DNA of 6,019 nt from Clostridia bacterium (GTDB lineage: Bacteria; Bacillota_A; Clostridia; Oscillospirales; CAG-272): positions 1-6,019 of the forward strand of contig JAFUQY010000348.1 in NCBI GenBank assembly GCA_017472105.1, written 5' to 3'. Below the pieces are notes generated by a model. The model was not told the DNA's origin. It did not search any database and saw nothing but the letters and a program-made list of their open reading frames with translations. How positions within the stretch are numbered: the first letter of the stretch is position 1; each line of letters begins with the position of its first letter. This document shows, in pieces, positions 1 through 5,847 of this stretch. Made by a program: the position numbers and the translations under genes.

Positions 1-704
1 ATAATCATGTCGACCTTTTCGGTCTGCTTGACGGAACCCATACCGAACAGACGGCGCACGTCGACAATACCGATGCCGCGCAGCTCGATGTAATACCGGA
101 TCAGCTCGGGAGATGTGCCGACGATGGTCTTCGAGGATACTTTGCGCAGCTCAACCGCATCGTCCGCGATGAAACGGTGACCGCGCTTAATCAGCTCGAT
201 TGCGGTTTCACTCTTGCCGACGCCGCTGTCACCGGTGATGAAGATACCTTCGCCGTAGACCTCGACGAGAACGCCGTGACGGGTGATCTGCGGTGCGAGC
301 TGTACGTGCAGGAACGAGATCAGGGTCGCCATGTAGTCACTGGTGGTTTCTTCGGTTCTGAGAAGCGGCACTTCGAAATATTCGGCAAGCTCCGCGAAAA
401 CGGGGTCGAACTCATTTCCGTGAGCGATGACGATGGCAATGGGATTGCGCTTGAGGTAATCGGTCAGCTTTGTCCGTTTTTCATCATCGGACATCTTCTT
501 GATGAACATCAGCTCCGCGTTTCCGAGAATCTGCACGCGCTTGGGGTCGTAGTGATCGAAAAATCCGGCAAGCGCAAGTCCGGGACGGGTTACCTCTGAC
601 GAGGAAATCATGATGTGCTTGGGATCGTCCGGTGTATAAACAACCTTGAGGGCGGTATCGTCGATAATTTTCTGTAAATCAACACGGGAAGTAAAATCGT
701 CCAT
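1..704 (-). CDS. hprK: HPr kinase/phosphorylase (3' end cut by window edge)
   Basis: This bifunctional cytoplasmic enzyme phosphorylates Ser46 of the PTS carrier HPr and removes that phosphate. It is the key switch of carbon catabolite repression in Firmicutes. The 234 visible residues cover the N-terminal domain (about 1-130) and the first part of the kinase domain. The family's conserved His lies in TRHGVLVEVYG (His143). The Walker A loop GDSGVGKS is at 158-165, followed by Glu166. The paired Asp in FIADD is at 181-182. The HprK signature region reads IELRGIGIVDVRRLFG (206-221). Members are usually about 310 aa, so roughly the last quarter lies off the left edge. The ATG at 704 is chosen because AGGTG (709-713) precedes it by 4 bases and the N-terminus has the expected length. 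The gene runs divergently from the lipoprotein operon. Identification is from family motifs and is very secure. Confidence 0.97.
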   Translation of the reverse strand, partial: MDDFTSRVDLQKIIDDTALKVVYTPDDPKHIMISSSEVTRPGLALAGFFDHYDPKRVQILGNAELMFIKKMSDDEKRTKLTDYLKRNPIAIVIAHGNEFDPVFAELAEYFEVPLLRTEETTSDYMATLISFLHVQLAPQITRHGVLVEVYGEGIFITGDSGVGKSETAIELIKRGHRFIADDAVELRKVSSKTIVGTSPELIRYYIELRGIGIVDVRRLFGMGSVKQTEKVDMI

Positions 705-741
705 AATTCACCTGTTCCATCTTCGGGTTATTGATATATCC

Positions 742-770
742 ATTATACCATATCCCTTCGCCGATTGCAA
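742..770 (-). promoter_or_regulatory. Sigma-A type promoter of hprK
   Basis: Read on the minus strand, TTGCAA (765-770) is followed after exactly 17 bases by TATAAT (742-747). The -10 box is preceded by TG one base upstream, giving an extended -10. Transcription would start near 735, leaving a leader of about 30 bases before the hprK ATG at 704. There is no room for a riboswitch, and I see no obvious operator. This is the best promoter in the window. Confidence 0.85.
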
Positions 771-833
771 TAACTTTTGCGCGAAGACGGTCAGATTCTG
801 TAAATTTCATGTTTACCGAAAATCGCATCCCTG

Positions 834-865
834 TTCACACCGTATTCATCTGATTCCGCTATAAT
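834..865 (+). promoter_or_regulatory. Candidate promoter of the lipoprotein operon
   Basis: A perfect TATAAT lies at 860-865, about 40 bases upstream of the start at 907. The best -35 candidate, TTCACA (834-839), is 20 bases away, longer than the usual 16-18. At normal spacing the -35 is poor. The site is therefore either weak, dependent on an activator, or only a chance match in an A+T-rich stretch. No other convincing plus-strand promoter was found in the 202-base divergent region 705-906. Confidence 0.4.
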
Positions 866-906
866 TAATCTGTATTATTATATTTAAATGAAGGACACTG
901 ACATCC

Positions 907-1926
907 ATGAAATATATGAAGAAAACAGTCACCGCCATTCTCCTTGCCGCTCTGCTCACTTCCCTGACTGCCTGCGGAAATGAAAAAAAGATTCTGGAAA
1001 GCTCGAAGGAAGAAAAGACCGCTGTGATGACCGTCGACGGCCACGAGGTTCCGATGGAGCTGTACCGTTATCTGGCATTGCAGTACAAGGCTTCCTACGG
1101 CGGCAGCGACAATCCCGACATGTGGCTCGGTGACTCCGGCGCGGCGCTTCTGGCTGAGCTGAACGAGGACGTGGAGGAATCCGTCATCCGCCTGTACACG
1201 ACGATTTCCCTGTGCGAAGACTACGGAATCAAGCCGGACGACGCGTACATCGAAGATGCGGTTGAGATCACAATGGATGAAATCTACGAGGGCTACGGGT
1301 ACGACTATGAAGCCTACGCCGAATCCATCGCCGCGTATAACATGAACGACAGCGTGTACCGTTTCCTCATGCGCAACGACATTCTTGCAGAGGAGCTCAT
1401 GGCGAAGATGATCGCGAACGGTGAGCTTCCCTCCGGAGATGATACGCTGAAATCCATTCTGATGGGTGATGAGCTGATCCGGGTCAAGCAGATTCTCGTC
1501 AACGACACGACGCTCACCGAAGAAGAAAACCGTCAGCTCGCCGAAGAAGCATTGTCCCGCGCGGTTGCCGGTGAGGATTTTGACAGGCTCGTCAACAAGT
1601 ACGGCGACGACTGGCAGATGTTCAACAATACCGACGGCTACTACGTCTCCCGCGGCATGTTCGATAAAGCGTTTGAAGAAGCGGCGTTCGCTCTTGACAT
1701 CGGCGAGATCAGCATGATCGTGGAAACCGAGGCGGGTCTCTCCATCATCCAGCGTCTCGAAAAGGATGCCGGATACATTGAAAAGCACTTCGATACCCTT
1801 GCGGATGACTACCTCAGAGGATTGTACAATATTATCCTCGAGAAGCACGAAGACACCCTCACCGCAGAAAAGCTGCCCAAGCTCGACGACTACACCATCT
1901 TCAACATGACGATGTCCAACGACTGA
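907..1926 (+). CDS. PrsA/SurA-like foldase lipoprotein with degenerate parvulin domain
   Basis: A 339-aa secreted lipoprotein. Residues 1-22 form a lipoprotein signal peptide (KK, hydrophobic core, lipobox LTAC) with lipidated Cys23, so it should sit on the outer face of the cytoplasmic membrane. Residues 38-170 resemble the helical SurA/PrsA N-terminal chaperone region (start VMTVDGHEVPMELYRYLA). Residues 191-285 match the parvulin (PpiC) fold: RVKQILVND, AGEDFDRLVNKYGDD, GYYVSRG, FEEAAFALDIGEIS, then GLSIIQRL. The usual histidines of the parvulin active site (ASHILV and GYHII in the family) are replaced by Gln195 and Ser279, so it may be a holdase rather than an active prolyl isomerase. AAGGA at 891-895 lies 11 bases before the ATG at 907. 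A second ATG at 916 is in frame but too far from it. First gene of a likely operon. The fold-level call is firm; the symbol prsA is withheld because the catalytic residues are missing. Confidence 0.88.
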   Translation: MKYMKKTVTAILLAALLTSLTACGNEKKILESSKEEKTAVMTVDGHEVPMELYRYLALQYKASYGGSDNPDMWLGDSGAALLAELNEDVEESVIRLYTTISLCEDYGIKPDDAYIEDAVEITMDEIYEGYGYDYEAYAESIAAYNMNDSVYRFLMRNDILAEELMAKMIANGELPSGDDTLKSILMGDELIRVKQILVNDTTLTEEENRQLAEEALSRAVAGEDFDRLVNKYGDDWQMFNNTDGYYVSRGMFDKAFEEAAFALDIGEISMIVETEAGLSIIQRLEKDAGYIEKHFDTLADDYLRGLYNIILEKHEDTLTAEKLPKLDDYTIFNMTMSND

Positions 1927-1938
1927 CGGTGAACGGCT

Positions 1939-3054
1939 GTGAGATATTACAGAAGAACCCGCTCCGGCAGCGGAAAAGCGAAAAAAGTATTCCTGCGCAT
2001 CCTGTTCGTTCTGGTTGCGGCGCTTGTCATCACGATTCTCGCGGTCGCACTCGGCATCTGGCTCAAGCAGAAGGTCGCGTCGGCGGAATCCATGGAATTT
2101 GAATATCCCGAGAACGAATCCGCCGAAACTCTGCCCATCACAGCAGGGGATGTCGAGATGCATTCGCCCACGGTTTTCGGTGCCGGACTTGATGTTTCCG
2201 ATTACGAGAGCGAAGACGAAATCGTATTATCGATCAATCAGCTTGCGGAGTATTACGACACGCTTACCCTGCCGCTCACCGATGAAAACGGCACGCTGAT
2301 TTACACTTCACCCGCGCTCTGTGCGTTGATGCGGATGCCGGCTCCCGAGTCCGACCGCAATTTTACGCTTCTTTCCTCCGCTGTGACCGCAGGAAAGGTG
2401 AAAAACATGCGGATTTCCGCGCTTCTCACTCCCACGGATGACGCTGAAACCGACGCGGCACTGATCTCCGAGCTCGCCGTACTCGGCTTTGACGAGATTA
2501 TTTTCACACCCGCTTTCGGAGAATCCATCAATTACAGCGACGCCAACCGTCTGCGCAGTCATCTGTCATCCTGTGCAGAAAAATCCGGCAGTGCATGCAC
2601 TCTCGGCGTGATGATTCCGTCCGGGTATTACCTCCGTGCGTCCGATGCCAAGCAGATTCAGATGATCGCATCCGCGGCGGATTTTCTTGCGATCACCTTC
2701 ACTTCCGGCACAACAACGACCGGCGCTTACCGTACGGTTACCTCCGAAATTTCGTCCCTCCTCGGCAGTTTCAGCGTGTATAACATGCGCGTGATTCTGA
2801 CCGATGACAGTGCGGACATTCTTTCTGCGAAAACCAAGGCGTGCACTGACAAGGGGATCACCAGCATCACGCTGACCTCTCCGGTTCTGCCGACGGAAAT
2901 GATTTTCTCCGACGAATATCAGGCGGAAACCGACGCTCCCGTCGAAACCGAGCCGAAACAGACCGTTCCCAGCGAGACAAATCCCTATTCCGCCGGAAGC
3001 ACAACCTATCCTTCCTACCGGGATGTCGTTCCCGAGACCGAAACGGAGGAGTGA
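1939..3054 (+). CDS. Membrane-anchored extracellular protein, possibly barrel-like (glycoside-hydrolase-like), unknown function
   Basis: A 371-aa protein of no family I can name with confidence. It has an Arg/Lys-rich cytoplasmic N-terminus (1-20), one transmembrane segment (about 18-42) and a long extracellular part. Residues 80-320 alternate hydrophobic strands and helices in a way that recalls TIM-barrel putative glycoside hydrolases: GAGLDVSDYESEDE, YYDTLTLPLTDENGTLIYTS, MRISALLTP, LGFDEIIFTP, CTLGVMIPSGYY, ADFLAITFTSG and MRVILTDD. I see no clear pair of catalytic acids, so it may be a binding or degenerate member. Residues 328-371 are a disordered Pro/Glu/Thr tail. The start is GTG at 1939, with only a modest GGTGA (1928-1932) in front, 12 bases after the preceding stop, which suggests coupling to the lipoprotein gene. 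The coding call is strong and the fold is inference. Confidence 0.85.
   Translation: MRYYRRTRSGSGKAKKVFLRILFVLVAALVITILAVALGIWLKQKVASAESMEFEYPENESAETLPITAGDVEMHSPTVFGAGLDVSDYESEDEIVLSINQLAEYYDTLTLPLTDENGTLIYTSPALCALMRMPAPESDRNFTLLSSAVTAGKVKNMRISALLTPTDDAETDAALISELAVLGFDEIIFTPAFGESINYSDANRLRSHLSSCAEKSGSACTLGVMIPSGYYLRASDAKQIQMIASAADFLAITFTSGTTTTGAYRTVTSEISSLLGSFSVYNMRVILTDDSADILSAKTKACTDKGITSITLTSPVLPTEMIFSDEYQAETDAPVETEPKQTVPSETNPYSAGSTTYPSYRDVVPETETEE
3045..3050 (+). promoter_or_regulatory. Ribosome binding site deciding the start at 3059
   Basis: GGAGGA ends 8 bases before the ATG at 3059 and sits inside the last codons of the upstream gene. It selects this start over an in-frame ATG at 3023 that has no comparable site and would overlap the upstream gene by 32 bases. 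Confidence 0.85.
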
Positions 3055-3058
3055 CGCC

Positions 3059-4102
3059 ATGCTCCCGAATCTTGTTTTTACACCCGACTGCGAGATGTAC
3101 CGTCAGAACGGCGTTCTCGAGAAACTCCCCGAAGGCACACCGGAGTCCAGCCTGCCCGACAGACTGCTGCATTCCCTCAAAAGCGGTGACGCTGCGGGGT
3201 TCCGGCGCTTCTGTGCGGCATTGTACGATATTGACAATGACTCCGCGAATTATGCGGTTTATCCCCTTGTCGGAAGGCGGTTTCTTCCCTTCCGTTTTGC
3301 GTTCTGCGAGAAGCTTCTGCTGAATGAAACGCCGGTTACCGTCGTGTACTTCGGTGATCGCATGGGGGATTTTCACACGCTTATGTCCCCGTCTTCATCG
3401 TTCTGCCGCGACATAACCGGCATGGTGATTCACGATCTGCTCTGCCTGCGCAACAAATTTCACACTAATTTTCTCACACCGGAATCCCTGCTTGTGTTCG
3501 GCGATTTCCCGCTGATCGCACATGCCGCCGAGAATACGTCCGACGACCGCGAGCCGTACTGCGATCTGCACCAGCTGACCTCCCGGATTTTCGAATCTCT
3601 GTCAGACACGGATGCACTCCGCCTGACCGAATTCATTCTGGAACCGCTGGAATCCGATCCGATGCATCCCACAAGGCTTCCGATCGTGACCTGCCCTGTT
3701 GAGGCTTTCGTTTATATCATCTCGATCCTCTCGTTCGTTTTCAGCGCGCTGTCCGACGATCATCGGATTACCGCTCAGGCGAAAAATTTCGGTCAGGGCG
3801 CCGAAGTCAGATTCCGTACCCGCACAACCCGCGCCGATGTGTTCGCCGACGGTACCTCCAACGCCGAGGATTTCTGCCATTCGTCAAAGCATCTCGCTTC
3901 TCTCGCGAAAATTGCATCCGCGACGGCATTCACCTTCGGCATCCGGCTCGATTTCATGTATGATCCGGACACATCCACGCTTTCCGGTATTCTCGGAGTC
4001 GGCTATGAAACCATGAGGCCGCCCGTCGAGTTCCGTTACAGCGATCCTTACAGCGCAGTTGCCGCAATTCTCCGCGAAGCGTCCGCGTTATTCTCCGCCT
4101 GA
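3059..4102 (+). CDS. Uncharacterised protein, possibly a degenerate histidine-kinase-like module
   Basis: A 347-aa protein with no signal peptide and no clear membrane segment, so probably cytoplasmic. I do not recognise its family. The layout loosely follows a sensor kinase. Residues 40-110 could be a small sensory fold (PLVGRRFLPFRFAFCEKLLL, VTVVYFGDRMGD). Residues 115-140 are helical (DITGMVIHDLLCLRNKF). Residues 208-320 resemble the path of an HATPase domain: PVEAFVYIISILSFVFSAL in place of the N box, then GAEVRFRTRT, then HLASLAKIASATAFTFGIRLDF in place of the last helix and strand. The Asn of the N box and the glycine-rich ATP-lid motifs are absent, so ATP binding is unlikely if the comparison holds. 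Start chosen from GGAGGA at 3045-3050, 4 bases after the previous stop. The 3' end overlaps a convergent gene by 15 bases. Coding status is strong; the kinase comparison is tentative. Confidence 0.82.
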   Translation: MLPNLVFTPDCEMYRQNGVLEKLPEGTPESSLPDRLLHSLKSGDAAGFRRFCAALYDIDNDSANYAVYPLVGRRFLPFRFAFCEKLLLNETPVTVVYFGDRMGDFHTLMSPSSSFCRDITGMVIHDLLCLRNKFHTNFLTPESLLVFGDFPLIAHAAENTSDDREPYCDLHQLTSRIFESLSDTDALRLTEFILEPLESDPMHPTRLPIVTCPVEAFVYIISILSFVFSALSDDHRITAQAKNFGQGAEVRFRTRTTRADVFADGTSNAEDFCHSSKHLASLAKIASATAFTFGIRLDFMYDPDTSTLSGILGVGYETMRPPVEFRYSDPYSAVAAILREASALFSA

Positions 4103-4492
4103 TCCCGCGATCAGCAGAAGCCCAAGGATCAGCACTTCCGCGCTTAGTCCGTCCTCCGCAATCAACAGCATCACCAGCAGGATAATCAGCTCCTCACTTC
4201 CCAGCCTTCCGCGCAGACTTTCCATGAGCTGTCCGATCGTTCGGAGTGCAGACTCCTGCGGGTGATGCGTTTTCTCTTCTTCTCTGATCTCCGGGATTTC
4301 TGTTCTGATCTCCGGGCTTTCTGCGCTCACAGGCTCGGGAAGCAGTTCCGGGATCTCCGGTTCTTCTGTTCGTTCATCCCGGATCAGATCCTGCGGTTCA
4401 TGCCGTTTGGTTTCCATGCTCGGATTGAACGCGGTTCCGTCATATCCCGGCGGCGGCGTGTATTTCTGCTTTACGAAATTCCGGGTGTACAT
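4088..4492 (-). CDS. Small membrane protein with PPPGY N-terminus and hydrophobic C-terminal hairpin
   Basis: A 134-aa protein of unknown function. The N-terminus reads FVKQKYTPPPGYDGTAF (6-22), a Pro-rich motif I associate with small Firmicutes proteins. Residues 28-82 are a charged Glu/Pro linker with EIP/EIR repeats (encoded by a 21-base duplication). Residues 83-97 are amphipathic (ALRTIGQLMESLRGRL). Two short hydrophobic stretches follow, at about 100-112 (EELIILLVMLLIA) and 118-130 (AEVLILGLLLIAG), separated by EDGLS. This suggests a small membrane hairpin or oligomerising element at the C-terminus. AAGGAGG (4497-4503) precedes the ATG by 4 bases and contains the end of the upstream gene's stop, so translation is probably coupled. 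Third gene of the minus-strand set. A spore or envelope role is possible but not shown. Confidence 0.82.
   Translation of the reverse strand: MYTRNFVKQKYTPPPGYDGTAFNPSMETKRHEPQDLIRDERTEEPEIPELLPEPVSAESPEIRTEIPEIREEEKTHHPQESALRTIGQLMESLRGRLGSEELIILLVMLLIAEDGLSAEVLILGLLLIAGSGGE
4283..4316. repeat. Short tandem duplication (21-base period) inside the Pro/Glu linker
   Basis: TCTGATCTCCGGG occurs at 4283-4295 and again at 4304-4316, with matching flanks (TTTCTG follows both). The period of 21 bases is seven codons, so the frame is kept. It encodes the EIRTEIPEIREE part of the linker in the 134-aa protein on the minus strand. A related GGATCTCCGG follows near 4349-4358. This is a coding repeat, not a mobile or regulatory element. 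Confidence 0.75.
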
Positions 4493-4501
4493 GCGGCCTC
4501 C

Positions 4502-4915
4502 TTACTTGTTCCCGAGAAGTCCCTCGATTCCGCCGAATGCGCTCACAAGGTCGCTCAGCTGAAGGACGGAGATGCATTTGTCAATCATGTCGCATCGGGA
4601 ACTGTTCATGTATGGTTTCAGGGCGTACATCAGTTTTTCGGCTTTGTTTTTGTCGTATTTCAGTCCAGGATGAATCATGGGTGGTTTGCTTTCCTGTGTT
4701 TTTTCCTCCTTATTTTCATTCTCACTGCTTTCGGATTTTTCACCGGATCCGCCGAGCATGGGCTGAACCATCGCCATTACTTCCGGCAGCTTCGCCATCA
4801 TCTCCTGTGATGCGCCTTCCTTGTCACCATCGCCGCGGAGCTCACTCACCATGCCGGCAAACTCCGGGTTCTCGATGATTTTTTTAATCATTGCGGAAAG
4901 ATCGTCCCCGTTCAT
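4502..4915 (-). CDS. Uncharacterised small soluble helical protein
   Basis: A 137-aa protein of unknown function with no signal peptide or membrane segment. Residues 1-25 are helical (DLSAMIKKIIENPEFAGMVS), of the NPE type seen in small clostridial proteins. Residues 36-54 form another Met-rich helix (SQEMMAKLPEVMAMVQPML). Residues 55-79 are a low-complexity Ser/Glu/Lys linker. Residues 80-137 are a compact helical domain (GLKYDKNKAEKLMYALKPYM, then CDMIDKCISVLQLSDLVSAFGGIEGLLG) with Cys108 and Cys114. GGAAGG at 4924-4929 lies 8 bases before the ATG, and the upstream stop ends one base before the ATG, so the two are tightly coupled. The same tight spacing links it to the 134-aa gene after it. 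Function cannot be assigned. Confidence 0.85.
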   Translation of the reverse strand: MNGDDLSAMIKKIIENPEFAGMVSELRGDGDKEGASQEMMAKLPEVMAMVQPMLGGSGEKSESSENENKEEKTQESKPPMIHPGLKYDKNKAEKLMYALKPYMNSSRCDMIDKCISVLQLSDLVSAFGGIEGLLGNK

Positions 4916-4916
4916 G

Positions 4917-5135
4917 TCAGCCGCCTTCCCGATATCTCTGCATCAGCACGTCGATCCGCTCCAGATCCTCATCGGTGACCGCTTCGAGAACACTGCGGAT
5001 TCTGCGTACGGATCTCTCGTCAAATTTCTTACCCGACACATCGATTCCCGTACTACTGAGAAGAAGTTTGAGCATTGCAAGGAGACGGTCATCGGGCATT
5101 TCGAGCAGCTTATCGATGGATTTCTTGTTAATCAT
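4917..5135 (-). CDS. Uncharacterised 72-aa helical protein, first gene of the small-gene set
   Basis: A small acidic/basic helical protein: INKKSIDKLLEMPDDRLLAM (2-21), then LKLLLSSTGIDVSGKKFDER (22-41), then RSVRRIRSVLEAVTDEDLER (41-60). There is no signal peptide or clear membrane helix; the pattern suggests a helical bundle or a protein-interaction module. The open frame continues upstream to an ATG at 5258, but the ATG at 5135 is preferred because a near-perfect AGGAGGGA (5143-5150) lies 7 bases before it. The longer form would also overlap the divergent phosphodiesterase gene. No RNA-binding or catalytic motif is visible. It heads the minus-strand trio, and I find no confident promoter in the 76-base gap to the divergent gene. 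Confidence 0.82.
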   Translation of the reverse strand: MINKKSIDKLLEMPDDRLLAMLKLLLSSTGIDVSGKKFDERSVRRIRSVLEAVTDEDLERIDVLMQRYREGG

Positions 5136-5142
5136 AGCACAG

Positions 5143-5150
5143 TCCCTCCT
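5143..5150 (-). promoter_or_regulatory. Ribosome binding site deciding the start at 5135
   Basis: AGGAGGGA on the minus strand is a near-perfect Shine-Dalgarno site, 7 bases before the ATG at 5135. It rules in the short 72-aa product over the longer frame opening at 5258. Confidence 0.88.
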
Positions 5151-5198
5151 GTCTTCCTTTTCAGCATATTCCGGCTTACTCAATTCTGTTACGAAACT

Positions 5199-5203
5199 GA
5201 GGT
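5199..5203 (+). promoter_or_regulatory. Ribosome binding site deciding a TTG start at 5212
   Basis: GAGGT ends 8 bases before TTG at 5212-5214, and translation from there opens exactly at the conserved KILVFSDSHG N-terminus of the phosphodiesterase. No ATG lies in a sensible place for this frame. Confidence 0.75.
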
Positions 5204-5211
5204 ATATTTTC

Positions 5212-5721
5212 TTGAAAATTCTTGTCTTTTCCGATTCCCACGGGTCAACACGGGTCATGTCTCGCGCAATTGACGAAAATCTGCGGCACGGCGGTCTGGA
5301 TTACGTATTCTTCCTCGGCGATGGCATCCGCGATCTCGAGACTGTATCCAATGAATTTCCGACGGTTTCCATGGACGCGGTTTACGGTAACTGCGATAGC
5401 GGATTCACAACTTTCGCGGATCTCTCCAATGCCGTTTATGAGAAAACTGTTGTTGCAGGCGGCGTCCGGTTCCTGCTCATGCACGGTCACAAGTTCGATG
5501 TTAAGTCAACCTACCAGCGTGCTGCTGATTATGCAATTGCCAAAAAAGCAGATGTACTTCTGTTCGGTCATACGCACAACCGCACGGACATCACCATCGA
5601 CGGCTCGGACAGCGGACATGTACGGATAATTAATCCCGGATCCTGCGGACTCTACGGCGGATCGTTTGCTCTTCTGAACGTAGTCAATCGTCAGGTCGTT
5701 GCCGGATTCGGATCGTACTGA
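5212..5721 (+). CDS. YfcE/MJ0936-family metallophosphodiesterase
   Basis: A 169-aa cytoplasmic calcineurin-like metallophosphoesterase of the YfcE/MJ0936 type, which hydrolyses phosphodiester bonds with a two-metal (usually Mn) centre; the natural substrate is generally unknown. All metal-binding motifs are present in order: D8-x-H10 (FSDSHG), G36-D37 (FLGDG), G59-N60-x-D62 (GNCD), H91-G92-H93 (LLMHGH), G119-H120-T121-H122, then INPGS (140-144). The length fits complete family members. The start is TTG at 5212, because the protein must open at KILVFSDSHG and GAGGT lies 8 bases upstream. The frame stays open upstream into the divergent genes, but that part is antisense to coding sequence. A terminator follows at 5799-5832. 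The yfcE symbol is withheld since Gram-positive orthology is uncertain. Assignment to the family is secure. Confidence 0.95.
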   Translation: MKILVFSDSHGSTRVMSRAIDENLRHGGLDYVFFLGDGIRDLETVSNEFPTVSMDAVYGNCDSGFTTFADLSNAVYEKTVVAGGVRFLLMHGHKFDVKSTYQRAADYAIAKKADVLLFGHTHNRTDITIDGSDSGHVRIINPGSCGLYGGSFALLNVVNRQVVAGFGSY

Positions 5722-5746
5722 TTTTATTCATTTGCCTATCTTTAGT

Positions 5747-5784
5747 TATGCATATGCCTAATTCCGATTTTAGACATATGCATA
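5747..5784. repeat. Imperfect inverted repeat, 15-base arms
   Basis: The arms TATGCATATGCCTAA (5747-5761) and TTAGACATATGCATA (5770-5784) are complementary at 14 of 15 positions, with the 8-base loop TTCCGATT. Read on the minus strand the single mismatch becomes a G-U pair, so the RNA hairpin would be complete there. Each arm itself contains the palindromes ATGCAT and CATATG. There is no T tract after it, so it is not a standard terminator. It could be a protein-binding site, an RNA stability element, or a repeat family member. Confidence 0.8.
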
Positions 5785-5798
5785 TTTAACTTTCGCAT

Positions 5799-5832
5799 AA
5801 AAAAAGAGCATCCGATAATGGATGCCCTTTTT
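5799..5832. terminator. Bidirectional Rho-independent terminator
   Basis: GAGCATCC (5806-5813) pairs with GGATGCCC (5820-5827) across the loop GATAAT, with seven A bases before it and TTTTT after it. On the minus strand the one mismatch becomes a G-U pair and the stem is followed by a run of seven T bases, so it best ends the minus-strand surface-protein gene at 5848. On the plus strand it can also end the phosphodiesterase transcript. Confidence 0.88.
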
Positions 5833-5847
5833 GATTATGTTAGAAGA

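Noticed and set aside
679..720. 13-codon upstream frame overlapping the hprK start out of frame (minus strand)
   Set aside because: It begins with ATG in the leader but has no Shine-Dalgarno sequence, and its peptide shows no leader-type residue run. Probably chance.
646..864. 72-codon plus-strand frame across the hprK start and divergent spacer
   Set aside because: It runs antisense through the hprK promoter and start, has no good ribosome site, and its product has no recognisable character.
865..2163. Long minus-strand open frame (432 codons) opposite the lipoprotein gene
   Set aside because: It is antisense to a gene with a clear lipobox and parvulin domain. Its product is low in structure and recognisable motifs, and codon bias of the real gene explains the lack of stops.
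3023..3058. Earlier in-frame ATG for the 347-aa protein
   Set aside because: It overlaps the preceding gene by 32 bases and lacks a ribosome site, whereas GGAGGA sits 8 bases before the ATG at 3059.
4099..4114. Hairpin CTGATC-CCGC-GATCAG at the stop of the plus-strand operon
   Set aside because: The stem is only 6 bases with no T tract on either strand, and it lies in the coding sequence of the minus-strand gene, so it is not supported as a terminator.
4262..4810. Plus-strand frame of 182 codons opposite the small-gene set
   Set aside because: The minus-strand genes have good ribosome sites, coupled spacing and sensible protein features. This frame has none and spans two of them.
4891..5211. 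Upstream extension of the phosphodiesterase frame
   Set aside because: It is antisense to the 72-aa gene, and the enzyme family begins at KILVFSDSHG, which matches the TTG at 5212 with its own ribosome site.
5136..5211. Promoters in the divergent gap between the 72-aa gene and the phosphodiesterase
   Set aside because: A+T-rich hexamers such as TATGCT and CATATT are present, but no pair of -35 and -10 boxes at normal spacing could be found on either strand.
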